Below the pieces are notes generated by a model that made no database searches, was not told the DNA's origin, and saw nothing but the letters and a program-made list of their open reading frames with translations. From a virus, in the IMG/VR virus record IMGVR_UViG_3300027752_001667, positions 1 through 30,381 of that record: DNA of 30,381 bases, one strand, 5' to 3'. Positions 8,223 to 16,271 of this stretch are shown here, one piece after another; position 1 is the first letter of the stretch, and the number at the start of each line of letters is the position of its first letter. Position numbers and translations under genes: made by a program.

Positions 8223-8297
8223 AATTGTAACTCCTATATATGGGCGGCAGAATTAGAAGGGTTGACGCCAAGACCTTTTGTTAATATAATAATACTA

Positions 8298-8325
8298 ATT
8301 ATACACGATCTTGTGCAGAAGTCAA
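8298..8325 (-). promoter_or_regulatory. sigma-70-type promoter for the QueD-like/kdsA operon
   Basis: On the minus strand TTGACT (8320-8325) and TATAAT (8298-8303) are separated by 16 nt, five of six and six of six matches to the host sigma-70 consensus. The -35 box contains the stop codon of the upstream GT42-like gene. Transcription would begin about 70 nt before the QueD-like ATG, leaving a leader with a small hairpin (8257-8277). It likely drives the seven minus-strand genes down to uvsE early in infection. Confidence 0.75.
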
Positions 8326-8930
8326 GATATTGATTTAAAAAATTGTTCAAAACGCACATTAGGCTTTTTCCACTGTGCTGGAAAGTCCCATTCGTGCATG
8401 TTTTTTATAATAAATTGTTTGTTAGGAAAGTGTTTAAAAATTAATCCAATTTGTCTAACCCAAAACGAAGGATCAATTGGATGTGAATGTTCATCTGAAT
8501 AGTTGTCTGTGCCTTTGTACAAGTTATTAACTTTCTCGTTTATTCCGTATAAATCAAATCCTAATAGAGTTATTTCGTCACTCTCTAAGTTTGCAGCAAC
8601 TAACACTGCATACGGTCCACTGCCCCAGTTAATAGGTTGATTTTGTTTTTGTTCGTCGGTGTAAGGAAGTTCAGGCACTGCATGAATACGTTTATCTTTT
8701 CTAACTTTACGAAAGTACTGATAGTTTTCTTCACGAACATATATCTTTGTGTCCGTTGTGTTCAACCCCTCAGTGGATTCGTGTACCATGCGTCGATCAC
8801 AACAGACAAGATGTTCAACCGTCATATCTCTATGTACAGCGTTACATCCTACTAATGTGTATTTTGGAAATAGTTGTGGTAAATCTAAGCCTTTTCGACT
8901 CTCTCCATTACCTAATACTAACGTTGGCAC
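8322..8930 (-). CDS. GT42 (sialyltransferase)-like Rossmann protein
   Basis: The 202-residue protein starts with GTG, 3 nt after the stop of the fibre gene. Its pattern recalls family 42 transferases of the Campylobacter Cst type: an N-terminal TLVLGNGESRKGLDL (residues 3-17), then GCNA, and a central WGSGPYAVLVAANLESDEIT block followed by LLGFDLYG. Cst-II has the parallel segments GNGPSLK and SGVYMCAVAIALGYKEIYLSG with IDFY. It may therefore transfer a nucleotide-activated sugar acid, or be a related DUF115-type protein. The position between a fibre gene and the KDO operon suits virion or surface glycosylation (inference). No unusual composition is seen. Confidence 0.5.
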   Translation of the reverse strand: MPTLVLGNGESRKGLDLPQLFPKYTLVGCNAVHRDMTVEHLVCCDRRMVHESTEGLNTTDTKIYVREENYQYFRKVRKDKRIHAVPELPYTDEQKQNQPINWGSGPYAVLVAANLESDEITLLGFDLYGINEKVNNLYKGTDNYSDEHSHPIDPSFWVRQIGLIFKHFPNKQFIIKNMHEWDFPAQWKKPNVRFEQFFKSIS

Positions 8931-8933
8931 AAG

Positions 8934-9743
8934 CTATCGAATTTCTCCAAATGGTGCCCATATACCTGGGTTACCTGCTTGGATACATACCCAACCAATG
9001 TATGATTTTTGTCTTGCTTTAGTGTTCCAACAAATATCACCTTGATTGTAATTTCCACCTTGCGGTGCTTCTGTGCCGTTAATGTGTAATGCGTTGTTAA
9101 ATTTAATTGGACCTCTAACATGTAGGTCAACCTGTGCATCAGGATTTGAAACACCTACTGCTAACTTACCAGCAATTTTTGCATCGTTTGTAATTTTAAC
9201 ATTGCCACCTGCTTCTACAACAATTCTATCTTGATTATCAGTTTTGATGTGTAAAGCATGACTACCGTATGTACCAAGATATGCTTTTGATGCATCTTCT
9301 GCACCTAATACAATTTCAATACCATCTTCAGCAATACTAACTTGGCCATTTGGTTGATCAGTACCAATACCTAATCTATCAGATCCAGCATCGTAGTAAA
9401 CATACTGGTTAATAGACATCGAACCGTCTACAATCAACCCACGTAATCTACCTAATGTTTTAAGGTTACTTTCAGTAACACTGCTACCTAGTGCGCTTTG
9501 TGTTAATACGTCAAGTCCACCTACTTTGAATCCTTTGTTTTTAGCAACGTCTACATTCTCAGTTGAAAAGATATTATCCTCCATCAACACAAGTTGTTTA
9601 GTGTAGTCGCTGCCAGCCCAAAATATGCCTTTGCCGTTAACATCGGTTTTAAACATTACTGACTGATTTGTAGCCCAGCCACCATCGTTTGTGAGTGCTG
9701 ATTCTAAGTCTAAGAGTGCTTGATTAAGTTTTGTCTGATCCAT
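8934..9743 (-). CDS. short tail-fibre/structural protein
   Basis: The 269-residue protein has a helical start (MDQTKLNQALLDLESALTN). Beta-rich repeats typical of phage fibres follow: DRLGIGTDQPNGQVSIAEDG around 128-147, and the related AVGVSNPDAQVDLHVRG around 196-212. GIGT-type repeats are common in fibres that carry chaperone or knob domains. The C-terminal third has GDICWN...GWVCIQAGNPGIWAPFGEI, a small Trp-rich module often found at the tips of fibres and cell-surface lyases that probably binds glycan or packs a trimer. It lies 38 nt after the 433-residue gene and just before the GT42-like gene. Host contact is the likely role. Confidence 0.75.
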   Translation of the reverse strand: MDQTKLNQALLDLESALTNDGGWATNQSVMFKTDVNGKGIFWAGSDYTKQLVLMEDNIFSTENVDVAKNKGFKVGGLDVLTQSALGSSVTESNLKTLGRLRGLIVDGSMSINQYVYYDAGSDRLGIGTDQPNGQVSIAEDGIEIVLGAEDASKAYLGTYGSHALHIKTDNQDRIVVEAGGNVKITNDAKIAGKLAVGVSNPDAQVDLHVRGPIKFNNALHINGTEAPQGGNYNQGDICWNTKARQKSYIGWVCIQAGNPGIWAPFGEIR

Positions 9744-9781
9744 ACTACTATTTATTCCTTTACGCAGAAAAGCTGTTTTCG

Positions 9782-11083
9782 CTATTGTACTTTCAATAAT
9801 ATTATATCATTATTTATGCGTCCGTTTAGCTTAATATCAACCGCTTTAATATCATCTAAGAACGTTCGCAGTTTAACTTTACCGGATGTCTTAAACTCTT
9901 TAAGTTGTTCTTCAGGTTTACGTAAGGTCTTCTGAATACTTTCAGTTTCTTTAAACCCAGTAATAGTTGTACCTTTTACACTAAGTCCACTACCTTCTCG
10001 ACCTGCACCTAGCGGATCGATGATATCAGCAACATACTTGCCAATTTTACGTGTTTTAGTATTAAACACCCAAAGCTCGTTAGCTTTGATAATATCTTCT
10101 GGATTGATACTAGCTAATTGATACTTGTCATCAGTCTTAGCATATTTCATCTTAGCAACAAGTTTATCTGCACTGTACACTTTACGCTTACGAGGCTTAC
10201 GTGTTGCTTTACTAGATTCAATAATAACATCACATGCGCCTACTAGTCGATCTAATGCTGCAATAAACTTCTTAGCATCAGCTTTGTTAACATGTGCATA
10301 TGCTTCTTGCAATTGTGCTGCATGATCGTGATCCATTTCAGTTGCCTTCTTAGACAACTTAGTCGGTGAAACATATTCTTTCATTTCATCAAGTTCGGGC
10401 TGATACATCGATGCTATCATCCTTGCATGAGCTTGAGTAATTTTCATTACTGCAAAATGTCTTGCAAAGTCAAACTTCTTTGGATCAAACTTCTTTGGAT
10501 CGTCACAAAAGTCGTCCAACCACAGGTCAAACTTTTCACACGCTGCAACAGACTGCTCTCGAATACGTTCTTGAATAGTAAGAACACGCACATTGCTTTT
10601 TGCTTTTTCTTCAGCTACCTTTTCTTCAATTTTGTCTTTGCCTTGTTCAATAGCATTATAGATTCTTTTTTCTAAAAATTCAATTGATGATTTTAAATGC
10701 CCACTTGTACCAGCTAATGATAACCAATGTTCTGCTTCTACAGTACAATCCCTAGGAGCGCCTTGCATGTCCATTCTAGCAACAATACCAGCTGTAACAC
10801 TCAACGCTGATTTAGGAGCATTTTTTGCCCATTTAATCTGTTCGTCAGTGTAAGTACCTTCATTTTTCATCCATTCGTAAACATCCCCGTATAAGTCGTC
10901 GGGTTTAAAGTTTTCGTAGTACCAAGTTGAAGTAAATCTACGAAACTTATGAACTTCTTCACCAGTCCACTCTTCGTATCCTTCCCAACTAGGTTCTTTT
11001 AGCTTTGCTCCACGCATGATGCGAGGTGCCGCCCGAACGGTTTTCTTTTTAGGTTTAGCTGCTGCTTTGTTAGCCCTGGCCAT
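9782..11083 (-). CDS. large basic helical protein, function unknown
   Basis: The 433-residue protein opens with a Lys/Ala-rich basic tail (about residues 1-28), then a Trp/Tyr-rich segment (about 33-70). A long, probably coiled-coil middle follows, rich in Lys, Glu and Ala (about 135-290), including a 5-residue tandem duplication DPKKFDPKKFD. A conserved-looking ITQAHARMIASMYQPEL stretch lies near 215. I do not recognise the family; a virion-internal or DNA-associated protein is possible from the basic tail. It is the first gene after a consensus sigma-70 promoter and probably heads a transcript with the fibre and GT42-like genes. A GGAG ribosome-binding site precedes the ATG. Confidence 0.8.
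   Translation of the reverse strand: MARANKAAAKPKKKTVRAAPRIMRGAKLKEPSWEGYEEWTGEEVHKFRRFTSTWYYENFKPDDLYGDVYEWMKNEGTYTDEQIKWAKNAPKSALSVTAGIVARMDMQGAPRDCTVEAEHWLSLAGTSGHLKSSIEFLEKRIYNAIEQGKDKIEEKVAEEKAKSNVRVLTIQERIREQSVAACEKFDLWLDDFCDDPKKFDPKKFDFARHFAVMKITQAHARMIASMYQPELDEMKEYVSPTKLSKKATEMDHDHAAQLQEAYAHVNKADAKKFIAALDRLVGACDVIIESSKATRKPRKRKVYSADKLVAKMKYAKTDDKYQLASINPEDIIKANELWVFNTKTRKIGKYVADIIDPLGAGREGSGLSVKGTTITGFKETESIQKTLRKPEEQLKEFKTSGKVKLRTFLDDIKAVDIKLNGRINNDIILLKVQ
10471..10500. repeat. perfect 2 x 15-bp tandem repeat
   Basis: CAAACTTCTTTGGAT occurs twice in a row, exact to the base, inside the 433-residue gene. It encodes the in-frame duplication of a five-residue unit (DPKKF). It is a small slippage-type expansion that keeps the frame. 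Confidence 0.9.
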
Positions 11084-11115
11084 TTTTTGCTCCTGTATAT
11101 CCTGTAGAAAAATTA

Positions 11116-11144
11116 ACTATACGCTGATATATATCATTTGTCAA
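11116..11144 (-). promoter_or_regulatory. consensus sigma-70 promoter with a palindromic spacer
   Basis: On the minus strand TTGACA (11139-11144) and TATAGT (11116-11121) lie exactly 17 nt apart, about 30 nt before the ATG of the 433-residue gene. The spacer contains the perfect 12-bp palindrome TGATATATATCA (11125-11136), which could be an operator or just AT-rich chance. It sits in the only gap between thyX and that gene. Confidence 0.8.
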
Positions 11145-11158
11145 GAGATTTTTTCTCT

Positions 11159-11845
11159 TTACGATTTAATTGTGTCCATCAACGGAAAGATTTCTGCAAT
11201 TACTTTAGCACAAGCATGGGCAATTTCCATGTGTTCTTTTTGAGTGCCATTGGATCCACGTAGGTCAATATAATGTACCCAACTGCGAATACTACCTTGC
11301 ATATACAAACGTGACTTAGTTAAGCCTTCTGGCAAAACTTTACGAGCTTGTTCTTTAGCAATACCATTTTCAATTGCCCAGTCATATGCATCTTTTGCGG
11401 CATCAATTACTCTTTGTTGTTTATTTTTCCAAGTGCCTTGGAGAATAGCATGTCCATCACTTTCAGGATCTAAGTCAACAGAGTTCTGCCTGTTCTTAGG
11501 ATCTTGCAAACGTGCTTCACTTATTACAAACTGATCACCCATACTTGCTGGATCAGCATACCGTTGACTAAATTCTTGAAACGCAAAACTACGATGTCGA
11601 ACAACCTGGTGTGCAATATCTCGAGTGGTATCAATTTCCAATGTGGCATTAACCATTTCAAGTGGTGACCAGTGTTGATGTTTAATCAAATACTTAATTA
11701 ATCGTTCGCTTGTATCGTTGTTAATCTGTGCTGTAGGGTTTGAAACCTTTGCACAAAATGCAATGAGTTCCTGTAGATCTGTTAAACCTTCTGCTTCAAA
11801 ATCATCCGTCGCTTTTGAATAGCATACTAGACGTACTGCTGTCAT
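11159..11845 (-). CDS. thyX: flavin-dependent thymidylate synthase ThyX
   Basis: This 228-residue protein carries the ThyX signature RHRSFAFQEFSQRY (about residues 82-95). Supporting family segments are HWSPLEMVNATLEI, GIAKEQARKVLPEGL and the late SWVHYIDLR. It makes dTMP from dUMP using FAD, NADPH and methylene-tetrahydrofolate, and so releases tetrahydrofolate without dihydrofolate reductase. T4-like marine phages often carry thyX to supply nucleotides for replication. The ATG has an AAAGGA site 9 nt upstream. A terminator hairpin lies between the histone-like gene and thyX, so thyX is expressed by read-through or from a promoter I could not identify. Confidence 0.95.
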   Translation of the reverse strand: MTAVRLVCYSKATDDFEAEGLTDLQELIAFCAKVSNPTAQINNDTSERLIKYLIKHQHWSPLEMVNATLEIDTTRDIAHQVVRHRSFAFQEFSQRYADPASMGDQFVISEARLQDPKNRQNSVDLDPESDGHAILQGTWKNKQQRVIDAAKDAYDWAIENGIAKEQARKVLPEGLTKSRLYMQGSIRSWVHYIDLRGSNGTQKEHMEIAHACAKVIAEIFPLMDTIKS

Positions 11846-11866
11846 TTACTTTTCCTTTATGTGTAG

Positions 11867-11894
11867 ATAAAATGTAGGGCGCAAAGGCCCTACA
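11867..11894 (-). terminator. rho-independent terminator of the histone-like gene
   Basis: On the minus strand an 8-bp perfect GC-rich stem, TGTAGGGC/GCCCTACA, with a 6-nt loop is followed by TTTTAT. It lies 13 nt after the stop of the histone-like gene and 21 nt before the thyX start. The T-tract is short, so partial read-through into thyX is likely. Confidence 0.65.
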
Positions 11895-11907
11895 CGTTTA
11901 TGGGTGG

Positions 11908-12102
11908 TTACTGTCCTAATGCTGTATCTTTCCGTGCATTTTTTGTGTCAGTAATTTCTTTTCTAATTTCTTTAGCTGCCTTAGTGATTTCTTGTAGTGC
12001 CTTGCGAGCTCTTGTACCAGCTGCGCCGTTGCCTGCTTCAAATTTTACGTTCTCTTCCAAAAACGCCTCAAAGTTTGTTTTGAGGTTTTCTAAATTACTC
12101 AT
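11908..12102 (-). CDS. Hc1/histone H1-like DNA-binding protein
   Basis: The 64-residue protein is Lys- and Ala-rich. The block GNGAAGTRARKALQEITKAA followed by KEIRKEI (residues 25-50) is the signature seen in bacterial histone H1-like (Hc1-type) proteins, where a similar GNKAAGTRARKAL segment precedes a basic helix. It would bind and compact DNA, either phage or host. The ATG at 12102 is chosen because AAAGGA precedes it by 9 nt and the homology starts at MSNLENLK; a longer upstream frame exists but lacks a signal. The gene has its own perfect sigma-70 promoter and a terminator, so it looks like an independent, strongly expressed unit. Confidence 0.8.
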   Translation of the reverse strand: MSNLENLKTNFEAFLEENVKFEAGNGAAGTRARKALQEITKAAKEIRKEITDTKNARKDTALGQ

Positions 12103-12147
12103 ACTATTTTTCCTTTTAAAATGCGGCATTCGTTTGCTGCATGTTCT

Positions 12148-12176
12148 ATTATATAAGCCTAGACTGTGTTTGTCAA
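12148..12176 (-). promoter_or_regulatory. perfect-consensus sigma-70 promoter for the histone-like gene
   Basis: TTGACA (12171-12176) and TATAAT (12148-12153) on the minus strand are 17 nt apart, a full match to the bacterial housekeeping consensus. Transcription would start about 40 nt before the ATG at 12102. A promoter of this strength suggests very early, high expression using the host polymerase. Confidence 0.88.
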
Positions 12177-12203
12177 GCATTAAAGTGGTTAAATACGTAT
12201 ATA

Positions 12204-13184
12204 ATGAATGATTTTACTTTAATACCGTTTCACAATATTGTTAAGTTTGGGCAAAAGACCATGCTTGACCAGCCATTGTTTAATGTTAGCTGGATATTAG
12301 GCCGCTTTTGTAATTACAGTTGTAGCTACTGTTGGCCGTATGCAAACACGAATGTACCGGATCATCAGGAGTTTGAAATATATACTAATGCGCTTGATGA
12401 GATAAAACGTCAGGCTAGAGATAATGGCTTTACAGAATTCCACTTTAGCTTTAGTGGTGGTGAGCCTACTGCGTATAAGAAGTTTGGTGATTTAATAGAA
12501 CACTATGCCAACGATGATGATGCTAAGTATCTAAGTTTGCATCTAACAACGAATTTAAGTCCAGGTAGTAAATGGTGGAACAGATTTATTGATGCTACAC
12601 AGCATTTACACCGTCGAAGTATTACTGCAAGTTATCATGCAGAGTTTGCTAATGAACAAGAGTTTGGAGATAAATGTCTTCAGCTTATGAAAGGAGGAGT
12701 TTATGTTACGATCAATCAAGTTATGGTTCCTGAAATGTTTGAGGAACTTTACGAACGCCTGGAACGATTTGCCACCAGAGGTATCAATGTCACTCTCAAA
12801 CCCCAATCTGACCCCACCGCATCTTTCGTTGTACATGGATACACTGAAGAACAAATCACAAGAATGCAAAGAGGATTCCCACAGCACTGGAAAGAAAAAG
12901 AAGTAATGCAAATGTACATGGAAGATGCCAAAGGCAACGACTATGGGTTGGACCAAGCTGAACGCATGAACGCTTTTGGATTTAATAAATTTAAAGATTG
13001 GACATGTAACGCAGGATATCAAAGCTGCATTATAAGCGGTGATACTGTCAAGAGAGCATATAGTTGTAGCGATAAACCATTAGGTACGCTACAGGGCGGT
13101 TTTACGCTGTTTAAGACACCAACTAAGTGTATTACCGATACATGTGTAAGTAGTGCAGACAGTAAGATACCAAAGGTAAAGTAA
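12204..13184 (+). CDS. radical SAM protein 1 (C-terminal Cys-motif subgroup)
   Basis: The 326-residue protein has the CxxxCxxC cluster site as FCNYSCSYCWPY (C36, C40, C43) and the GGEPT SAM-contact motif at 85-89, so it should bind a [4Fe-4S] cluster and cleave SAM to a 5'-deoxyadenosyl radical. The C-terminal part has DWTCNAGYQSC and then KCITDTCVSSAD. This fits a C-x4-C-x-[CS]-x2-D pattern shared with radical SAM proteins 4 and 5 and probably binds an auxiliary cluster. The ATG at 12204 is preferred over an upstream one at 12141, which would add 21 unlikely residues and overlap the promoter of the opposite gene. It starts a five-gene plus-strand operon. The substrate is unknown. Confidence 0.88.
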   Translation: MNDFTLIPFHNIVKFGQKTMLDQPLFNVSWILGRFCNYSCSYCWPYANTNVPDHQEFEIYTNALDEIKRQARDNGFTEFHFSFSGGEPTAYKKFGDLIEHYANDDDAKYLSLHLTTNLSPGSKWWNRFIDATQHLHRRSITASYHAEFANEQEFGDKCLQLMKGGVYVTINQVMVPEMFEELYERLERFATRGINVTLKPQSDPTASFVVHGYTEEQITRMQRGFPQHWKEKEVMQMYMEDAKGNDYGLDQAERMNAFGFNKFKDWTCNAGYQSCIISGDTVKRAYSCSDKPLGTLQGGFTLFKTPTKCITDTCVSSADSKIPKVK

Positions 13185-13786
13185 TGAAGATTGATATTCA
13201 AGATATAAAGTTTTGGATGGACGCTATTCGCAACAGCGAAGATAGAGACCGTACACTTGAAAGTTTTTGGGGAGGCCAGTTAAAATCAAAAACTTGGTTA
13301 ATTGAAACTTTAGAAAAGTCTAATCATGTTGCCAATGCTGAAGTAGTTATATTTGGTGGATGGAATGGAGTGTTAGCTAACATGCTGTTTAATAGTAGCA
13401 TAGGGTTTAAACATATTACAAGTGTAGACATTGATCCTGTATGCGAAACCGTTGCACTGACAATTAACAAACGTCAAGAAATGGAAGGACGTTTTATAGC
13501 AGTAACATCAGATATGTGTGATTACGAATATACAAATAAACCTTATTTTGTTATTAATACAAGTTGCGAACATATTAGTCAACAACAATATAATAAATGG
13601 TTAAGTAATGTTCCAGAAGGCTCGAAGATAATATTACAATCAAATAACTATTTTGACCTTGAAGAACATGTTAACTGTAGTGCATCATTAGAAGAATTTG
13701 CAAGAAAGTCTAAGTTAAAAGTATTACACTCAGCTGAATTAGAATTACCTAAGTACAAAAGATTTATGATTATAGGAAACCTTTAA
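13184..13786 (+). CDS. SAM-dependent methyltransferase (class I Rossmann)
   Basis: The 200-residue protein shows a class I fold pattern. VVIFGGWNGVLANMLF (54-69) is the Gly-rich SAM-binding loop, ITSVDIDPVCETVA (78-91) has the acidic residue at the end of strand 2, and YFVINTSCEHI is a plausible strand 4 motif. It should transfer a methyl group to an unknown acceptor. Both ends overlap by 1 nt (TAATG) with radical SAM proteins 1 and 2, so it is tightly co-translated with them. A matching role, methylating the product or substrate of the radical enzymes, is an inference. Confidence 0.72.
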   Translation: MKIDIQDIKFWMDAIRNSEDRDRTLESFWGGQLKSKTWLIETLEKSNHVANAEVVIFGGWNGVLANMLFNSSIGFKHITSVDIDPVCETVALTINKRQEMEGRFIAVTSDMCDYEYTNKPYFVINTSCEHISQQQYNKWLSNVPEGSKIILQSNNYFDLEEHVNCSASLEEFARKSKLKVLHSAELELPKYKRFMIIGNL

Positions 13787-14868
13787 TGTTTGACTTTAAT
13801 GATCTAAAAACTATTCACATTGAGCTAACAACAAACTGTCAAGCAAAATGTCCAATGTGTTCAAGAAACATACACAGCGGAGTAGAAAATCCGCTATTAC
13901 GAATAGTACAATGGACATTGGACGATTTTAAAACTATTATTAACAAAGAAGTATTAGACACAATTAACCGTGCGTACTTCTGTGGTAACTTTGGCGATCC
14001 ATTACTAAATGACAGTCTTATTGATATGTGCAGATATGTAAAGGACACCAGTCCTAAGACAGCAATAGGTATACATACAAACGGTAGTTTAAGGAATGCA
14101 AAATGGTGGTCAGATCTAGCAAAAGCATTACCAGAAGACCATTGCGTTTACTTTGCTCTTGACGGACTAGAAGACACTCATAAATTATATAGAGTTGGCA
14201 CAGATTGGAATCGTATTATTGAAAATGCAAAAACATTTATTGCAGCCGGAGGCCGTGCTAACTGGACATATATCAAATTCAAACACAACGAGCACCAAGT
14301 TGATGAATGTAGACAAATTGCAAAAGATTTAGGCTTCCAAGATTTCACAGTTAAAAACACATCAAGATTTTTAGTTGAGCCTAAGTATGATGTATGGGAT
14401 AAAAATAAAATTCCACTGTATAGTTTAGAAGCACCATCTGATACCGAAACACACTTTTTACCTAAAGAAGTTATTGACAATTATAAATCAGTTTTAGACG
14501 AAGCAGAAATAGATTGTCATGTACAACAAATAAAAGAAATATACATTGATGGTTCTAAAACAGTATTACCATGTTGTTGGTTAGCACAAACTCCAATGAC
14601 TCATTATGATCCTGCACATGTTTGCGAAGATGTTATAGATATGTTAAGAGGACAATATAGTAAAATGATAAGTGACTTTGGCGGTATAAGCAATCTTGAT
14701 GCAACTAAAGGAATAAAAAATATTATTGACTCTGACGTTTGGCAAAACATATGGAAAAAGAAATGGAATGAAGATAAAATGCTAATGTGTGCAAGAACAT
14801 GTGGTAAGTTTAAAACATTTAATATCTCACAACCACAAGATCAATTTATTGAAAGAGAAATGTTATGA
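13786..14868 (+). CDS. radical SAM protein 2
   Basis: The 360-residue protein has TTNCQAKCPMCSRN with the CxxxCxxC site C18, C22, C25. FCGNFGDPLL stands in place of the usual GGEP motif, as in many radical SAM/SPASM enzymes, and IGIHTNGSL follows. The C-terminal half has VLPCCW and a late MCARTCGKF, consistent with a SPASM-type auxiliary cluster region. It likely starts radical chemistry on a peptide or small-molecule substrate. It overlaps the methyltransferase (TAATG) and radical SAM protein 3 (ATGA), so it is the middle gene of the operon. It does not belong to the twitch or C-terminal Cys-motif groups of this island. Confidence 0.87.
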   Translation: MFDFNDLKTIHIELTTNCQAKCPMCSRNIHSGVENPLLRIVQWTLDDFKTIINKEVLDTINRAYFCGNFGDPLLNDSLIDMCRYVKDTSPKTAIGIHTNGSLRNAKWWSDLAKALPEDHCVYFALDGLEDTHKLYRVGTDWNRIIENAKTFIAAGGRANWTYIKFKHNEHQVDECRQIAKDLGFQDFTVKNTSRFLVEPKYDVWDKNKIPLYSLEAPSDTETHFLPKEVIDNYKSVLDEAEIDCHVQQIKEIYIDGSKTVLPCCWLAQTPMTHYDPAHVCEDVIDMLRGQYSKMISDFGGISNLDATKGIKNIIDSDVWQNIWKKKWNEDKMLMCARTCGKFKTFNISQPQDQFIEREML

Positions 14869-16271
14869 CAGATTGGCACTACGATAAAGAAGATACTAGA
14901 TTAGGCAAGTTTCAAAGAGAGCTTGAATCTGTTTCTAGTAGTACGTTTTGTGTACTTCCGTGGATACACATGGCAACTAGGCCTAACGGTGATATGCGCT
15001 TATGTTGTACTGCTAATGCTAGTGGAGCTGGAGACGATCACGAAGTTGGTCTTGTAAAAATGGAAGATGGCAAACCTGCAAACTTTGGCAAACATACTCC
15101 AATGGAAGCATGGAATAACGATTACATGAAAAGTGTACGTACAACTATGCTTAAAGGAGAGATCCCTGCAAGTTGTAAAGGATGTTTCAAAGAAGAGTCA
15201 CAAGGCATTGTTAGCAAACGTATATGGGAAAGTGCAACATGGAAAAATGATGAAGGTATTGATATACCAGAACTTATTGCACAAACACAAGAAGACGGAA
15301 CCGTGCCTGAACAATTAAAATATCTGGATCTAAGATTAGGACATACATGCAATATTAAGTGTGTAATGTGTAGCCCGCATGATTCAAGTAAGTGGGTTGC
15401 GGACCATAAAAAACTTATTCCTGTACTACAAGACCCAGAAGTTAAAAGACAAATGCAATGGGATAAGAAACTTTTTAACAACAAATGGCACGAAAAAGAT
15501 GCTTTTTGGCAAGAACTCAATGCGCAAATACCTTACCTTAAACAAGTATATTTTGCTGGAGGAGAGCCGTTAATGATCAAAGAGCATAAACGCTTTCTTA
15601 AAGAAATTATTACACAGGGCTATGCTGACAAAATTTTAGTAAGGTACAACTCCAATGGTTTGCTAGTTGACAACGAGTTAATTGATATATGGAGTAAGTT
15701 TAAGAAAGTTAAATTTGCAGTAAGTATCGACTCGTATAAAGAGCGTGACGAATACATCAGATTTCCAACTAACTTTAAACAAGTTGAAAGCACATTACAT
15801 TTACTAGATAACACTCCCGACAACATTCATGTTAGCATTGCAACAGCAGTACAAATATTCAATATAAAAACTATACCCGAATTTATTAAATGGAAAGTTA
15901 ATAGTAATTTTAAAAAGATGAATGTTGGTTTGATTGATGGACATATTATGGGAGGCGGCCTTTTAAATGCACACTTAGTACACATACCAACATTTTTAAA
16001 TATTACAATACTGCCTGAAAAAGACAAGCAAGAAGTACGTGAAAAGTTCGCTGAACTAAAACAATGGTTATGGAACAACTTTACACAAGACGATGAGTTT
16101 TGGAAACACAATCCTAAAGGTTGGCGCCAATGGGAAGGGTTACTAAAGCACATGGATAGTTGTGATAACAGTCATATGTTACCTGGCTTTAAAGAGTATG
16201 TAAATAAATTAGATGCAATCCGTGGCTTGAATGCCGCATCAGTATTTCCGGAGTTATCACATTTACTATGA
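14865..16271 (+). CDS. radical SAM protein 3 with N-terminal twitch/SPASM-like domain
   Basis: The 468-residue protein has an N-terminal Cys region: FCVLPWIHMATRPNGDMRLCC (C29, C47, C48) and ASCKGCFKE (C104, C107), typical of the half-SPASM or twitch domain that carries an auxiliary Fe-S cluster. The radical SAM core follows, with HTCNIKCVMCSPHDSSKW (C162, C166, C169) and VYFAGGEPLM. This inverted order (twitch before core) is a form I associate with uncultured phage proteins. Radical SAM protein 6 on the other strand has the same layout and motifs, so the two are paralogues. It overlaps both neighbours by ATGA. Substrate unknown. Confidence 0.88.
   Translation: MTDWHYDKEDTRLGKFQRELESVSSSTFCVLPWIHMATRPNGDMRLCCTANASGAGDDHEVGLVKMEDGKPANFGKHTPMEAWNNDYMKSVRTTMLKGEIPASCKGCFKEESQGIVSKRIWESATWKNDEGIDIPELIAQTQEDGTVPEQLKYLDLRLGHTCNIKCVMCSPHDSSKWVADHKKLIPVLQDPEVKRQMQWDKKLFNNKWHEKDAFWQELNAQIPYLKQVYFAGGEPLMIKEHKRFLKEIITQGYADKILVRYNSNGLLVDNELIDIWSKFKKVKFAVSIDSYKERDEYIRFPTNFKQVESTLHLLDNTPDNIHVSIATAVQIFNIKTIPEFIKWKVNSNFKKMNVGLIDGHIMGGGLLNAHLVHIPTFLNITILPEKDKQEVREKFAELKQWLWNNFTQDDEFWKHNPKGWRQWEGLLKHMDSCDNSHMLPGFKEYVNKLDAIRGLNAASVFPELSHLL

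Noticed and set aside
8223-8297. preQ1 riboswitch before the QueD-like gene
   Set aside because: A short hairpin is present, but the A-rich tail and the conserved loop residues are missing.
9744-9781. ATAAATA motif as a late promoter for the short fibre gene
   Set aside because: It ends only 6 nt before the ATG, which would leave almost no leader; position does not fit a late promoter.
12188-12204. TTAAATA and TATAAT motifs just before radical SAM gene 1
   Set aside because: They lie too close to the ATG and no -35 box is at a proper distance on the plus strand; I cannot name the promoter of this operon.
12606-13022. 138-codon minus-strand frame inside radical SAM gene 1
   Set aside because: It is antisense to a gene with intact catalytic motifs, is Cys/His/Phe-rich and has no family signature.
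15122-16153. Minus-strand frames of 132 and 108 codons inside radical SAM gene 3
   Set aside because: Shadows of the coding strand; the peptides are Ser/Cys-rich without recognisable motifs.
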